Positions 25,822 through 36,473 of a DNA stretch of 56,260 bases are shown here, in pieces. This DNA is from Methylocystis sp. KS32 (GTDB lineage: Bacteria; Pseudomonadota; Alphaproteobacteria; Rhizobiales; Beijerinckiaceae), in assembly GCA_002862095.1 (NCBI GenBank), contig PHSQ01000004.1, positions 1 to 56,260 of the forward strand, written 5' to 3'. The notes beneath the pieces are model-generated. The model saw nothing but the letters and a program-made list of their open reading frames with translations, had not been told where the DNA came from and searched no databases. Position numbers and translations under genes: made by a program. How positions within the stretch are numbered: the stretch's first letter is position 1; every line of letters begins with the position of its first letter.

Positions 25822-26511
25822 CTAGAGTTTCTGCGAACCAAGCCGCCAACGAGAGATTTCGGCCCTGGTCAGCACATGGATGCGATCCGGCGACGTGCTC
25901 TCCGCAAGATTGATGAGATTTGGGCTAACGCCCATCATGCTGCTGTAGCGAGCCAACTTATCTCGCATGTCTCCGTCATCCAGATAGCGTTCACGGATGA
26001 ACCCGCCCGCCGACCAGTCGAAACTCGTCGTGTAATTGAACATGCGATGCACGCCCACGCGGCTCTGGGGCGGAATGACGCGCTTGCGTCCGCCCATCAA
26101 CGCATAGACGCAGGCAGAGTAGCAGCGTCCGGAGAACAGGTCGCCCGTCTGCGCTGTTTGGGGGCCAGGCCGCGCCACTATGACCGCCATGCCGAGGCTT
26201 CGAATGGTTTGGCCCAGTTCCATCGAGGCGGCCACGCGACCGCCTGGCGAGTCGAGCAGAACGATGCCGTGGAGTTCACCGCTCCCGAGATTCTCCTGCA
26301 CGAAACGCAAGAATTCGTCGGGGCTTCCTTCTCCGATTTCGCCCTGAGCCGCGATCACCTGCGGGCAATGGGCGCCGCAATGTCGACCGCCGAGGCTGAC
26401 GACTTCGAAGTTCATGGCCTCGGCTCTGGAGACTTGCCCCAGCGTAGGGCCGAATATCAAGGGAAGCGCAAGCGCAAGCGGGCGGTGAATTGCCTTTATT
26501 ATCTTTCCCAT
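25822..26511 (-). CDS. Secreted ClpP/crotonase-fold protein (COG3904-like)
   Basis: 229 residues from ATG 26511; a longer frame to 26592 adds an unlikely, Arg-rich N-terminus. A signal peptide (HRPLALALPLIFGPTLGQVSRAEA) ends near residue 32. The rest follows the periplasmic ClpP-like pattern: beta strand IVLLDSPGGRVAASMELGQTIR, then SGRCYSACVYALMGGRKR, where the Ser between the two cysteines is at the nucleophile position, and SRVGVHR with a possible active His. Likely a periplasmic protease or degenerate relative; substrate unknown. It lies just downstream of tRNA-Val on the same strand. Confidence 0.7.
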   Translation of the reverse strand: MGKIIKAIHRPLALALPLIFGPTLGQVSRAEAMNFEVVSLGGRHCGAHCPQVIAAQGEIGEGSPDEFLRFVQENLGSGELHGIVLLDSPGGRVAASMELGQTIRSLGMAVIVARPGPQTAQTGDLFSGRCYSACVYALMGGRKRVIPPQSRVGVHRMFNYTTSFDWSAGGFIRERYLDDGDMRDKLARYSSMMGVSPNLINLAESTSPDRIHVLTRAEISRWRLGSQKL

Positions 26512-26610
26512 GCCCCTTCTCGCCGCCCTCTTGCCGCCACGCTCCATGCTAATTCGTGCGCCGCCTTTGGTGAAGGGGCATTTTCGGAACATGGCGTTCG
26601 ATCACGGTCG

Positions 26611-26686
26611 TGGTGGGCGGTGACGGGCTCGAACCGCCGACCCTCTCGGTGTAAACGAGATGCTCTACCAACTGAGCTAACCGCCC
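26611..26686 (-). tRNA. tRNA-Val (TAC)
   Basis: Reads on the minus strand GGGCGGTTAGCTCAGTTGG..., with an acceptor stem GGGCGGT/ACCGCCC, anticodon stem loop CTCGT-TTACACC-GAGAG-type giving anticodon TAC, T arm GGCGGTTCGAGCCCGTC and an encoded CCA (26611-26613). Confidence 0.93.
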
Positions 26687-26755
26687 GCCGCCTGATGCGC
26701 GTCTATGAGCCTTAAGGGATCATGGCGGAAAAAAGCAAGTCCTCCGCGCATGAAA

Positions 26756-26779
26756 CCGCCGAAGGCAGGCCTCCGGCGG
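26756..26779 (-). terminator. Likely terminator of hupB
   Basis: CCGCCGAAGG pairs with CCTCCGGCGG around CAGG. On the minus strand the hairpin follows the hupB stop by about 50 bp and is followed by TTTCATG, a short T-tract. Confidence 0.45.
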
Positions 26780-26830
26780 CGCGGGTTCTTGCGAGGCGGC
26801 TTCATGTGCGCCCCCAAAAATTAAGGGATG

Positions 26831-27112
26831 CTATTTCTTATTGAGCGCGGCTTTAAGAGTAGCGCCGGACTTGAAGCGAGCGCTTTTCGACGCGGGAATC
26901 TTGATTTCTTCGCCCGTGGCGGGGTTGCGTCCCTTGCCGGCTGCGCGCTTCTTGACGGAAAAGGTTCCAAAACCCACCAGACGTACTTCCTCGCCCTTCT
27001 TGAGAGCCTTCGTGATTCCCTCGATAACTGCGTCGAGCGCGGCAGCGGCGGCGGCCTTCGACGTGTCGGTCGCGGCAGCGACGTGTTCGACCAATTCCAG
27101 CTTGTTGACCAT
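26831..27112 (-). CDS. hupB: DNA-binding protein HU
   Basis: 93 residues from ATG 27112 (AAGGA seven bases upstream; the longer frame would encode the ribosome-binding site). HU marks: MVNKLELVEHVAAATDTSKAAA, VRLVGFGTFSVKKRAAGKGRNPATGEEIKIPAS with the conserved Pro of the DNA-intercalating arm, and KSGATLKAAL. Small nucleoid protein that bends DNA. The order lon then hupB is the usual alphaproteobacterial arrangement. Confidence 0.95.
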   Translation of the reverse strand: MVNKLELVEHVAAATDTSKAAAAAALDAVIEGITKALKKGEEVRLVGFGTFSVKKRAAGKGRNPATGEEIKIPASKSARFKSGATLKAALNKK

Positions 27113-27263
27113 GGCCTGTTCCTTCTTTCCTTTCACCGATTGCCGGTCGATGAGGCCGTAAAACCCGCTTATCGGCGGGCAGGGATCGAATCGTCAGCGC
27201 TCAGTGTTCGCGGACGGTGAGCCCGAATCGCAGCAATTGCAAGGGCTCCGGCGGATTCCACCC

Positions 27264-27293
27264 TAAAAATCCCCGGAAAGCCGGGGGTTTTTG
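27264..27293. terminator. Bidirectional Rho-independent terminator
   Basis: AAAAATCCCCGG-AAAG-CCGGGGGTTTTT: a GC stem with an A-run on the left and a T-run on the right, so it works on both strands. It lies between lon and hupB. Confidence 0.75.
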
Positions 27294-27416
27294 CTCGCGG
27301 CGCCGCGTTCCGGCCTGAAAATGGGGGGATGCAGCCCATTGTGCGTCGCATCAAATCCTGCTTGGAGCATGTCATCAAAAGTTGAATGACATCGATCGGG
27401 ACGCACGCCAGAATTT

Positions 27417-27454
27417 GAAAGCCCCGTCCCGCGGCTGCGCGGAACGGGGCTTTC
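27417..27454 (-). terminator. Terminator of lon
   Basis: GAAAGCCCCGTCCCGCG pairs with CGCGGAACGGGGCTTTC around a short loop. It lies about 100 bp after the lon stop and, on the minus strand, ends in CTTTC. With the terminator at 27264 it separates lon from hupB. Confidence 0.65.
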
Positions 27455-27550
27455 TCAATAAGCAAGAGAGACGATTTTGGAACACTGAACCCCTGAAAGC
27501 GGACGGCCAATTTTGGGAGCCGCTCCGCTTGCAGGACGCGCGGCGTGTGG

Positions 27551-29974
27551 TTAATGCGCCCGCACTCCGGAAGCGTCGTCATCGCCCTTATGCGATGACA
27601 AGGCGGCGGGCGGTTCGTGCCAGACTATTGGCGTCGGTTGCGAGACAAGAGCGTGCGCCAGCACTTCCTCCATGCGGGAGACCGGCACGATTTCGAGTCC
27701 GCCCTTGACCGATTCGGGGATGTCCGCCAGATCCTTCGCGTTTTCTTCCGGGATGAGCACTTTCTTTAGGCCGCCCCGCAGAGCCGCAAGGAGTTTCTCC
27801 TTGAGGCCGCCAATGGGCAACACACGGCCGCGCAAAGTGATCTCGCCGGTCATCGCGATCTCCCGATGCACCTGGATCCCCGTCATGACCGACACGATCG
27901 CCGTCGCCATGGCGACGCCAGCCGATGGGCCATCCTTGGGCGTCGCACCCTCCGGAACGTGGACATGAATGTCCCTTCGGTCGAACAAAGGCGGTTCTAT
28001 GCCGAAGTCGACCGCGCGCGAACGCACATAGGACGCCGCCGCGGAAATCGACTCCTTCATGACGTCGCGCAGATTGCCGGTGACCGTCATGCGACCCTTT
28101 CCGGGCATCATCACGCCTTCGATGGTGAGCAGTTCTCCGCCGACCTCCGTCCAAGCGAGTCCCGTCACCACGCCGACCTGATCCTCGAGCTCGGCTTCGC
28201 CGTACCGGTATTTCTGCACGCCCAGATAGTCGGAGATATTGTTGGCGGTGACGACGACCTTTTTCACTTGCTTGGAGAGCAGAATCTCCTTGACCGCTTT
28301 GCGCGCCAGATTCGAGATCTCGCGCTCGAGATTGCGAACGCCCGCCTCGCGGGTGTAGCGTCGGATCAGGACCTTAAGGGCGTCGTCCTCGATCATCCAT
28401 TCCTTAGGCCCTAGACCGTGCTTCTTGATCGCGTTGGGGATGAGGTGCTTGCGCGCGATCTCGGCTTTTTCGTCCTCGGTGTAGCCGGCGATGCGGATGA
28501 TCTCCATGCGATCCATTAGGGGCGGAGGGATGTTGAGCGTATTCGCCGTGGTCACGAACATCACATTCGAGAGATCGTAATCGACTTCGAGATAGTGGTC
28601 GTTGAAGGAGGCATTCTGCTCAGGGTCGAGAACTTCGAGCAGAGCGGAAGAAGGATCGCCCCTGAAATCCATGCCCATCTTGTCTATCTCATCAAGCAGG
28701 AACAGCGGATTTGAAGTCTTCGCCTTGCGCATGGACTGAATGATCTTGCCAGGCATGGATCCAATGTAAGTGCGCCGGTGGCCTCGAATCTCCGCTTCGT
28801 CGCGCACGCCGCCCAGCGACATGCGCACGAATTCGCGGCCCGTCGCCCTTGCAAGGGATTTGCCGAGCGAGGTCTTGCCGACCCCTGGCGGCCCCACGAG
28901 GCACAGAATCGGACCCGCCAGCCTGTTAGCGCGGGTTTGCACCGCGAGATATTCGAGGATACGCTCCTTCACTTTATTGAGCCCGAAATGATCGGCGTCG
29001 AGAATTTCCTGCGCCTGCACCAGATCCTTCTTCACCTTGGAGCGCTTGCCCCATGGTATCGACAGAACCCAATCGAGATAATTGCGCACGACGGTCGCTT
29101 CCGCCGACATGGGCGACATCTGGCGAAGCTTCTTGAGTTCGCCGATCGCTTTGTCTCTCGCCTCTTTCGACAGCTTGGTGTTCTTGATACGCTCCTCAAG
29201 TTCGGCGAGATCATCCTTGCCGTCCTCGTCGCCCAGCTCCTTCTGGATCGCCTTCATCTGCTCGTTGAGATAATACTCGCGCTGAGTTTTCTCCATCTGG
29301 CGCTTGACGCGGGTGCGAATGCGCTTCTCGACCTGGAGCACGGAGATTTCGCTCTCCATCAACGCTAGGCACTTCTCGAGGCGGCGCGCGACGTTCAGTG
29401 TTTCCAGCACGTCCTGCTTGTCGGAGATTTTCACCGAAATATGAGACGCCACCGTGTCGGCGAGTTTGGAGTAATCTTCGATTTGCGTAACCGCCCCTAC
29501 AACCTCGGACGAGACGCGCTTGTTGAGCTTCACATAGCTCTCAAATTCGGATGTGACCGAGCGGCCGAGCGCTTCGACTTCGACGACATTGTCGACATCG
29601 TCGTTAAGAACTTCCGCGTCGGCTTCGTAAAAATCGTCTGAGCGCGTGTATTGCCGAACCTTCGCCCGGCTTTGGCCTTCGACGAGAACTTTCACCGTCC
29701 CGTCGGGCAATTTTAGCAACTGCAAAACCGTCGCGAGAGTGCCGATCGTGTAAATCGCATCGGTGGCTGGGTCGTCGTCGCTGGCGTTCTTCTGGGTCGC
29801 GAGGAGGATTGGCCTGTCGGACTTGGTGACCTCTTCAAGCGCCCGAATCGATTTGTCTCGCGCGACAAAAAGCGGCACGATCAAGTGGGGAAAAACAACA
29901 ATATCGCGCAAAGGCAGGACCGGAAAGCTCTCGACCGTTCCTGGTGCGATGGCTCCGCGCTTTTCACTCGTCAT
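27551..29974 (-). CDS. lon: ATP-dependent endopeptidase La (Lon)
   Basis: 807 residues. LonA architecture: N-terminal substrate domain (VLPLRDIVVFPHLIVPLFV), coiled coil (RVKRQMEKTQREYYLNEQMK), AAA+ module with Walker A GPPGVGKTSLG and Walker B LFLLDEIDKMG, and the C-terminal protease with the Ser-Lys dyad (DGPSAGVAMATAIVS, Ser about 680; LKEKLLAALRGG, Lys about 723). Degrades misfolded and regulatory proteins in the cytoplasm. AAGGA lies eight bases before the ATG. Upstream clpX is in the same direction but separated by 447 bp with a repeat; no heat-shock promoter was clear. Confidence 0.97.
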   Translation of the reverse strand: MTSEKRGAIAPGTVESFPVLPLRDIVVFPHLIVPLFVARDKSIRALEEVTKSDRPILLATQKNASDDDPATDAIYTIGTLATVLQLLKLPDGTVKVLVEGQSRAKVRQYTRSDDFYEADAEVLNDDVDNVVEVEALGRSVTSEFESYVKLNKRVSSEVVGAVTQIEDYSKLADTVASHISVKISDKQDVLETLNVARRLEKCLALMESEISVLQVEKRIRTRVKRQMEKTQREYYLNEQMKAIQKELGDEDGKDDLAELEERIKNTKLSKEARDKAIGELKKLRQMSPMSAEATVVRNYLDWVLSIPWGKRSKVKKDLVQAQEILDADHFGLNKVKERILEYLAVQTRANRLAGPILCLVGPPGVGKTSLGKSLARATGREFVRMSLGGVRDEAEIRGHRRTYIGSMPGKIIQSMRKAKTSNPLFLLDEIDKMGMDFRGDPSSALLEVLDPEQNASFNDHYLEVDYDLSNVMFVTTANTLNIPPPLMDRMEIIRIAGYTEDEKAEIARKHLIPNAIKKHGLGPKEWMIEDDALKVLIRRYTREAGVRNLEREISNLARKAVKEILLSKQVKKVVVTANNISDYLGVQKYRYGEAELEDQVGVVTGLAWTEVGGELLTIEGVMMPGKGRMTVTGNLRDVMKESISAAASYVRSRAVDFGIEPPLFDRRDIHVHVPEGATPKDGPSAGVAMATAIVSVMTGIQVHREIAMTGEITLRGRVLPIGGLKEKLLAALRGGLKKVLIPEENAKDLADIPESVKGGLEIVPVSRMEEVLAHALVSQPTPIVWHEPPAALSSHKGDDDASGVRAH

Positions 29975-30309
29975 CTGCTATTCCTTAAGGTTTTCGTCGC
30001 GACCCCGACGCGCCACGACGAAGCAAACTTCACGCCGGAGTGCTCCGGCGACTCGGAGGCTCCAGCCAAGCGGTGTTTCGCTCCCTGGACCGAGGGTTAT
30101 GCTCGGAGACTTCATAACGCAACAGATGGGTAACGCTGAGTATGTTTCAAGGCGCACACGCTATTGCCGCATTGTTCGGCATCCGCGTCAACTCCTTACG
30201 AATCATACGCGTATGTCTCGACGTTGCGCCCCCTCGGGGCGGCGTGCGTTCCTTCGCCGCCATGGCTCTTGTGATCCCGAGGCGGCCGAAGCGGCGACGC
30301 CTCGGGCTT

Positions 30310-30425
30310 AGAGCAAAATCCGAAAAAGTTGATAGACTTTTTCGATTGGATTTTGCTCCCGCTTTTTGAACCTGGAGCGATTTCTTGATCGACCAGACGA
30401 TTCCGTCTGGTCGATAAGCGCCTAG
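30310..30425 (+). repeat. AGAGCAAAATCC palindromic element, full copy
   Basis: Two hairpins in order: GAGCAAAATC...GATTTTGCTC, then ATCGACCAGACG-ATTC-CGTCTGGTCGAT. The right end (GCGCCTAG) contains the clpX stop codon on the other strand. It may act as clpX terminator. The rest of 29975-30309 shows no gene. Confidence 0.85.
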
Positions 30426-31687
30426 GCGCTGGCGCCGGCTTTTTCGTTGCGTTCGGCGTAAATATAAAGCGGGCGCGCTTTGCCTTCGACCACTTCGGGG
30501 CCGATCACCACTTGTTCGACCCCTTCGAGCCCGGGGAGGTCAAACATGGTGTCGAGCAGAATGCCTTCCATGATCGAGCGCAGGCCCCGCGCGCCGGTAC
30601 GGCGTTCGATCGCTTTGCGCGCAACGGCGGAAAGAGCCTCCTCCTGGAAGGTCAACTCGGTGTTCTCCATTTCGAACAGCCGCTGATACTGCTTGACCAG
30701 AGCGTTCTTGGGCTCGGTCAAGATGCGTTTGAGGGCTTCTTCGTCGAGATCTTCAAGCGTCGCGATGACGGGGAGACGACCGACGAATTCGGGAATAAGG
30801 CCGAATTTGAGCAGGTCTTCGGGCTGGACCTGCCGGAAAATATCGCCCGTTCGTCGCTCGTCGGGAGCCTGGACCGTCGCGCCGAATCCGATGGAGGTGC
30901 TGCGGCCGCGGGAGGATATGATCTTTTCGAGGCCCGCGAATGCGCCGCCGCAGATGAACAATATGTTGGTCGTGTCGACCTGAAGGAACTCCTGCTGCGG
31001 ATGCTTGCGCCCGCCCTGAGGCGGAACCGAGGCGACGGTCCCTTCCATGATTTTCAGGAGGGCCTGCTGGACGCCTTCGCCCGAGACGTCCCGCGTGATC
31101 GACGGATTGTCCGATTTGCGGGAGATCTTGTCGATTTCGTCCACATAGACGATGCCGCGCTGGGCGCGTTCCACGTTGTAGTCGGACGCCTGGAGTAGCT
31201 TGAGGATGATGTTCTCGACATCCTCGCCCACATAGCCGGCCTCGGTGAGCGTCGTCGCGTCCGCCATGGTGAAGGGGACGTCCAGGATACGGGCCAAGGT
31301 CTGGGCCAGCATGGTCTTTCCGACGCCGGTCGGACCGATTAGCAGGATGTTCGACTTCGCAAGCTCCACGTCGCCGTGCTTCGTGGCGTGGTTGAGCCGT
31401 TTGTAGTGGTTGTGGACGGCCACCGAGAGCACCCGCTTGGCCTGAGCCTGACCAATCACGTAATCGTCGAGGACTTTGCAAATTTCCCTGGGCGTGGGAA
31501 TACCGTCTCTTTGCTTGACAAGCGCCGTCTTGTTTTCTTCGCGGATAATATCCATGCAAAGTTCGACGCATTCATCGCAGATAAATACTGTCGGTCCGGC
31601 GATGAGCTTGCGCACTTCATGCTGGCTCTTGCCGCAAAACGAGCAGTAGAGCGTGTTTTTCGAGTCGCTGCTGCCGACCTTGCTCAT
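30422..31687 (-). CDS. clpX: ClpXP protease ATPase subunit ClpX
   Basis: 421 residues. N-terminal zinc-binding domain with Cys15, Cys18, Cys37 and Cys40 (YCSFCGK, ICDEC), Walker [13 protein letters not shown], Walker [11 protein letters not shown], sensor and pore motifs (GYVGED), and the IGF-type loop for ClpP contact (SIGFGATV). GGGAGAAG precedes the ATG. Unfoldase feeding ClpP. In most Hyphomicrobiales clpP lies directly upstream; here the upstream gene is pfp, so clpP is elsewhere. The stop codon lies inside a repeat element. Confidence 0.97.
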   Translation of the reverse strand: MSKVGSSDSKNTLYCSFCGKSQHEVRKLIAGPTVFICDECVELCMDIIREENKTALVKQRDGIPTPREICKVLDDYVIGQAQAKRVLSVAVHNHYKRLNHATKHGDVELAKSNILLIGPTGVGKTMLAQTLARILDVPFTMADATTLTEAGYVGEDVENIILKLLQASDYNVERAQRGIVYVDEIDKISRKSDNPSITRDVSGEGVQQALLKIMEGTVASVPPQGGRKHPQQEFLQVDTTNILFICGGAFAGLEKIISSRGRSTSIGFGATVQAPDERRTGDIFRQVQPEDLLKFGLIPEFVGRLPVIATLEDLDEEALKRILTEPKNALVKQYQRLFEMENTELTFQEEALSAVARKAIERRTGARGLRSIMEGILLDTMFDLPGLEGVEQVVIGPEVVEGKARPLYIYAERNEKAGASA

Positions 31688-31934
31688 GTTCTTCTCCCGA
31701 TCAATTCAGCCCGCGTGGCGAATCGAACCAACCATAACTGTTACAGACGCCCACCTAACAAATGGTGGAAACGGGCGTCGCGCTGTTCCTCTGGAAAGGA
31801 CGACCATCGTTTGCCTTTGCCGGCGGATTTTAAACCAATGTACAACCGGCCGTGCGGATTGCAACCGGGGTAGCGTTTACCTTGACCCAGCAAGAATGGT
31901 GCCCATAAGGCAAGGCGCCAGCTCAAGCTTATCC

Positions 31935-33155
31935 TTAACCTTTCAATATCTTCGCCACGCGAGCGAGCCGCAGCCGGTAGGCGTCGGGCATTCCGCTTCC
32001 GAGGAGAGGCCGCAGATAATAGCGGAACGCATCCGTTACGTCGGAACCGCAGGGGCTGATGAATTCGTCAGGCATTGTTCGGGTCTTGGCCGCCACTTCC
32101 TCGAGTGCGGTCAGCCGGTAGTCCACCGAGTAGAACCCGGTGCGGTGAATGGTGACCGTTCCGTCGCGGTCGCCCCAAATGGCGTAATGCACGGCTTTCT
32201 CGCCCACTTCCCTCGCTTCGCGCTGGTCCACGTCGGACACGCAGCCGACGAAGCTTCTCTGCAAGTAACCGAAAGTGTCGGCGCGGACGCGCTTGAAGCC
32301 CAACTTCTCCTTGATGAGATCCGTCAGATTGTCCGCCAGCGCGCCGCCGCCAAGATGGACGTTGCCGTGATCGTCGCGCTCCACCTGCTGGGCCAGCTTC
32401 TCGGCTATGGGCGTGTGGTTTTCGTCGCACACTCCCTCCGAAACGGCGACGACGCAGCGTCCTAGCCGATCCATCGTGGCCTTTACGTCGGCCAAAAACT
32501 TATCGACGACGAAAGGACGCTCGGGAATGTAAATCAGGTGAGGCCCGTCGTCGGAAAATTTTTTACCAAGCGCCGAGGCCGCCGTCAGAAACCCCGCGTG
32601 GCGCCCCATGACGACGCCGATATAGACGCCCGGCAGGGCCCAATTGTCCAGATTGGCGCCGGCGAAGGCTTGAGCCACAAAGCGCGCCGCAGAAGGAAAG
32701 CCGGGGGTGTGGTCGTTGACCATCAGGTCGTTGTCGATCGTCTTGGGGATGTGGACCGCGCGCAGCGGGTAGCCGTGAACTCGCGCCTCCTGAGAGACTA
32801 TTCGCACCGTGTCGGAACTGTCATTGCCGCCAATATAGAAGAAGCAACCGATTTTGTGCGCCTGAAGAACCCGGAAAATTTCCTGGCAATATTTGATATC
32901 GGGCTTGTCGCGGGTGGAGCCTAGCGCCGAGGAGGGCGTGCCGGCCACGAGTTCGAGGTTATGCGTGGTCTCTTGGGTCAGGTCCGCGAAATCCTCGTTG
33001 ACGATACCCCGCACCCCGTGAAAGGCGCCATAGACCCGCTCCACTTCACGAAATTTTCGCGACTCCAGCACCGCCCCCACAAGCGACTGGTTGATGACTG
33101 CGGTCGGGCCGCCGCCCTGCGCGACAAGCACCTTGGAGAAATCGATGTTGGACAC
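31935..33155 (-). CDS. pfp: Pyrophosphate-dependent 6-phosphofructokinase
   Basis: 406 residues, GTG start with GGAG upstream. The two residues that separate PPi from ATP enzymes are both of the PPi type: Asp112 in IGGNDSSD (ATP enzymes have Gly here) and Lys138 in PKTIDND (ATP enzymes have PGTIDND). Substrate site GVVMGRHAGFL is present. It uses PPi instead of ATP to make fructose-1,6-bisphosphate and runs in both directions. PPi-dependent PFKs are known from methanotrophs, including Methylosinus. It lies between clpX and secA, all on the minus strand. Confidence 0.92.
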   Translation of the reverse strand: MSNIDFSKVLVAQGGGPTAVINQSLVGAVLESRKFREVERVYGAFHGVRGIVNEDFADLTQETTHNLELVAGTPSSALGSTRDKPDIKYCQEIFRVLQAHKIGCFFYIGGNDSSDTVRIVSQEARVHGYPLRAVHIPKTIDNDLMVNDHTPGFPSAARFVAQAFAGANLDNWALPGVYIGVVMGRHAGFLTAASALGKKFSDDGPHLIYIPERPFVVDKFLADVKATMDRLGRCVVAVSEGVCDENHTPIAEKLAQQVERDDHGNVHLGGGALADNLTDLIKEKLGFKRVRADTFGYLQRSFVGCVSDVDQREAREVGEKAVHYAIWGDRDGTVTIHRTGFYSVDYRLTALEEVAAKTRTMPDEFISPCGSDVTDAFRYYLRPLLGSGMPDAYRLRLARVAKILKG

Positions 33156-33244
33156 GAGAGGGTCTCCGCGAACTAGTGTCGTTCTAGGGATAATCGGTTA
33201 GAGCGGCCGGCTCCAGCCTAATAAGGAGGCCGGTCGTTCCGTCA

Positions 33245-36058
33245 TTAAGCCAAGGCGCCATGACAGTGCTTGTATTTTTTTCCGGAGCCGCAAGGGCAGG
33301 GCTCGTTGCGGCCTACTTTGCCCCAGGTGCTCTGGTCCTGAGGGTCGCGCGGCTGGACGAGCGAGGGAGCCAGAGCGGCAGCCGAGAAGTCCGCCGAGTC
33401 CAACCGGGCGTTGATCTCTGCGAGCGCGCCTTCTTCCGTCCCCATTCCCTCTGGATTTGGGTGCATCATCTGGAGCGGCGGCAATTCGGGAGGAGCGGAG
33501 GGCGGAGCCTCGAAGGAGACATCGATCCACATGAGTTGCGTGGTCACCCGATCGTCCCAGTGCTCCATCAGCGTTTTGAAAAGCTCCAAAGCTTCCGACT
33601 TGTATTCGTTCAACGGGTCGCGCTGACCCAATCCGCGCCAGCCGATGACCTGACGCAGGTGGTCGAGGGCCACCAAATGATCGCGCCACAGATAATCCAG
33701 CGATTGGAGGACGACCTGTTTCTCGATCATTCTCGAAATTTCCGGCGAGATCTTCTCCGCCTTCGCCTGAGAGGCCTCATCCGCGGCTTTCAATACCCGT
33801 TCGCGGATCTCCTCGTCCGCGATGCCTTCCTCGGCGGCCCATTCCTTGATCGGAAGATCGAGATTAAGCTTCGCTCGAACTTCTTCGGCGAGTCCGTCCA
33901 CATCCCAGGCCTCGGCGTAGGCGTCGCGAGGAATGTGGCGGGCGACCAGCCGGTTGACCACTTCCTCGCGCATGTCGGCAACCTGTTCCGCAACGTTTTC
34001 GTCCGCCATAATCTCGCGGCGCCGCTCGAAAATCACCTTGCGCTGATCGTTCATGACATTGTCGAACTTCAGCACGTTCTTGCGCATGTCGAAGTTGCGC
34101 GCTTCGACTTTCTGCTGCGCTTTCTCCAGAGCCTTGTTGATCCAAGGATGGACGATGGCCTCGCCCTCCTGCAGGCCGAGCTTCACGAGCATCGATTCCA
34201 TCCGCTCGGAGCCGAAGATGCGCATGAGATCGTCTTGCAGCGAAAGAAAGAATTTGCTGCGTCCGGGGTCGCCTTGGCGCCCCGAGCGACCGCGCAACTG
34301 ATTGTCGATACGTCGGCTCTCGTGGCGTTCCGTTCCAATGATATAGAGACCGCCCGCTGCGATGGCTTGTTCCTTGAAGCGTGCGACTTCGGCGCGGACT
34401 TCGGCTTCCTTGGCCTCGCGTTCGGCTCCTTCAAGTCCTGCGAACTCCTGGGCGACTCGCATCTCGACGTTGCCGCCAAGTTGAATATCGGTGCCGCGGC
34501 CCGCCATATTGGTCGCCACGGTAATAGCGCCGGGCACGCCGGCTTCGGCGACGATATAGGCCTCGAGTTCATGGAAACGGGCGTTCAGAACCGCGAATAA
34601 TTTTGACGGTTTGCCGGCGCGGGCGGCCTGATAAAGCTTCTGCAAGGCCTTGGGATCGGAAAAGTCGATCTGACGATAGCCGAGTTTAAGCAGATATTCG
34701 GCGATCTGTTCCGATTTTTCGATGGATGTGGTGCCCACCAGGAGCGGTTGCATCTTGGAACTGGCCGCCTCGATTTCCGCAGCCACCGCTTTCAGCTTTT
34801 CGTCGGCGGTTCGATAAACCTCGTCATCCTCGTCAATGCGCCGGACGGGGCGGTGCGTCGGAATTTCCACGACGTCGAGCTTGTAGATCTCCGCGAATTC
34901 GGCGGCTTCGGTCAAGGCGGTGCCGGTCATTCCCCCAAGCTTGTCGTACAGGCGGAAATAGTTCTGGAACGTAATCGAGGCCAGCGTGACATTCTCGGGC
35001 TGGACCGCGACATGTTCCTTCGCCTCGAGCGCCTGATGCAGCCCTTCCGAATAACGTCTTCCCGGCATCATGCGGCCGGTGAACTCGTCGATGATGACCA
35101 CCTCGTCCTTGCGGACAATGTAATCCTTGTCGCGCTGGAAAAGCTTGTGGGCGCGTAGCGCCTGGTTGACGTGATGAACGATGGTGACGTTTTGCGCCTC
35201 GTAGAGCGAGCCGTCGGACAGAATGCCGGCTTGCGTGAGCAGTTCTTCCATGTGCTCGTTGCCGGCGTCAGTGAGGCTGATCGAGCGCTGCTTCTCGTCG
35301 AGATCATAGTCCTCGGACGTCAGCGAGGGAATAAGTTTGTCGATCGTGTTGTACAGATCCGACTTGTCGTCGATCGCGCCCGAGATGATCAGGGGCGTCC
35401 TCGCCTCGTCGACAAGGATCGAGTCCACCTCGTCGACGATAGCGAAGCCGTGTCGGCGCTGGACCATCTGCGCCAACTCATATTTCATGTTGTCGCGAAG
35501 ATAGTCGAACCCGAATTCGTTGTTGGTGCCGTATGTGATGTCGCTGGCGTAAGCCGCCGCGCGTTCCTCGTCGGAAATGTCGTGAACGATCGTCCCGACC
35601 GACATGCCGAGAAATCTGTATATTTGCCCCATCCATTCGGCATCGCGCTTGGCGAGATAGTCGTTCACGGTTACGACATGCACGCCGTCGCCTTTAAGCG
35701 CGTTGAGATAGGTAGCGAGCGTGGCGACCAGGGTTTTGCCTTCGCCGGTGCGCATTTCCGCGATGCCGCCTTCGTGCAGCACCATGCCGCCGATCAATTG
35801 CACGTCAAAGTGGCGCTGTCCCAGCGTGCGCTTCGCGGCTTCGCGCACGGTCGCGAAGGCGGGAACAAGAAGCTCGTCGAGGCTTCGTCCAGCGGCAAGC
35901 TGGTCCCGGAACTCTTGAGTGCGGGCTCCAAGTTCTTCGTCCGAGAGCGCCGACACCTCGGGCTCCAACGCATTGATCGCTTGAACTTTAGGTTGATAGG
36001 TTTTCAGACGGCGGTCGTTGGCGGAGCCGAAAATTTTCCTGGCGATGGCGCCCAACAT
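33245..36058 (-). CDS. secA: Preprotein translocase ATPase SecA
   Basis: 937 residues. Walker [12 protein letters not shown] near residue 103, [19 protein letters not shown] (Walker B), preprotein cross-linking domain, RGSGR-type motif ([11 protein letters not shown]) in nucleotide-binding domain 2, and the C-terminal zinc tail [19 protein letters not shown] that binds SecB and ribosomes. Drives Sec-dependent export, needed by the many signal-peptide proteins in this window. The ATG is preceded by AAAGGTCG. Confidence 0.98.
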   Translation of the reverse strand: MLGAIARKIFGSANDRRLKTYQPKVQAINALEPEVSALSDEELGARTQEFRDQLAAGRSLDELLVPAFATVREAAKRTLGQRHFDVQLIGGMVLHEGGIAEMRTGEGKTLVATLATYLNALKGDGVHVVTVNDYLAKRDAEWMGQIYRFLGMSVGTIVHDISDEERAAAYASDITYGTNNEFGFDYLRDNMKYELAQMVQRRHGFAIVDEVDSILVDEARTPLIISGAIDDKSDLYNTIDKLIPSLTSEDYDLDEKQRSISLTDAGNEHMEELLTQAGILSDGSLYEAQNVTIVHHVNQALRAHKLFQRDKDYIVRKDEVVIIDEFTGRMMPGRRYSEGLHQALEAKEHVAVQPENVTLASITFQNYFRLYDKLGGMTGTALTEAAEFAEIYKLDVVEIPTHRPVRRIDEDDEVYRTADEKLKAVAAEIEAASSKMQPLLVGTTSIEKSEQIAEYLLKLGYRQIDFSDPKALQKLYQAARAGKPSKLFAVLNARFHELEAYIVAEAGVPGAITVATNMAGRGTDIQLGGNVEMRVAQEFAGLEGAEREAKEAEVRAEVARFKEQAIAAGGLYIIGTERHESRRIDNQLRGRSGRQGDPGRSKFFLSLQDDLMRIFGSERMESMLVKLGLQEGEAIVHPWINKALEKAQQKVEARNFDMRKNVLKFDNVMNDQRKVIFERRREIMADENVAEQVADMREEVVNRLVARHIPRDAYAEAWDVDGLAEEVRAKLNLDLPIKEWAAEEGIADEEIRERVLKAADEASQAKAEKISPEISRMIEKQVVLQSLDYLWRDHLVALDHLRQVIGWRGLGQRDPLNEYKSEALELFKTLMEHWDDRVTTQLMWIDVSFEAPPSAPPELPPLQMMHPNPEGMGTEEGALAEINARLDSADFSAAALAPSLVQPRDPQDQSTWGKVGRNEPCPCGSGKKYKHCHGALA

Positions 36059-36349
36059 GGATCGACCTTTCTAACTGGACCGTCGCCTGCCGCCCGTGCG
36101 GCGTGGCGCTTCGTCGAAACGAGAGAATGATGCGTTCAGACGGCTGACCGCTCTTCCGGGGCGCGCCGCCCCTAGGATTCGCTATGTCCCGGCGCGAAAT
36201 TTCCCGGCGGAGAGATAAGAGGCACCTCAATCCTTGTCAATGTAAGGGAAATCGCGGGCGACGAACAGGATGGCCTCCGGCTCCTCGACCCCGGCGCAAA
36301 CCGGCGGTCGCCCGCGTGTCCTAACGGAGGCGGTGGTTGCCGCCAGGCT

Positions 36350-36466
36350 AGAGCAAAATCCGAAAAAGTTGATAGACTTTTTCGATTAGATTTTGCTCCA
36401 TCTTTTTGAATCTGGAGCGGTTTCTTAATCGACCAGACGATTCCGTCTGGTCGGAAAGCGCTCTAG
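36350..36466 (+). repeat. AGAGCAAAATCC palindromic element, full copy
   Basis: CTAGAGC...GCTCTAG outer ends, first hairpin GAGCAAAATC/GATTTTGCTC, second hairpin CGACCAGACG-ATTC-CGTCTGGTCG. It ends eight bases before the 3' end of the small gene at 36474, again next to a gene end. 36059-36349 holds only the secA upstream region. Confidence 0.85.
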
Positions 36467-36473
36467 GAAGAAT

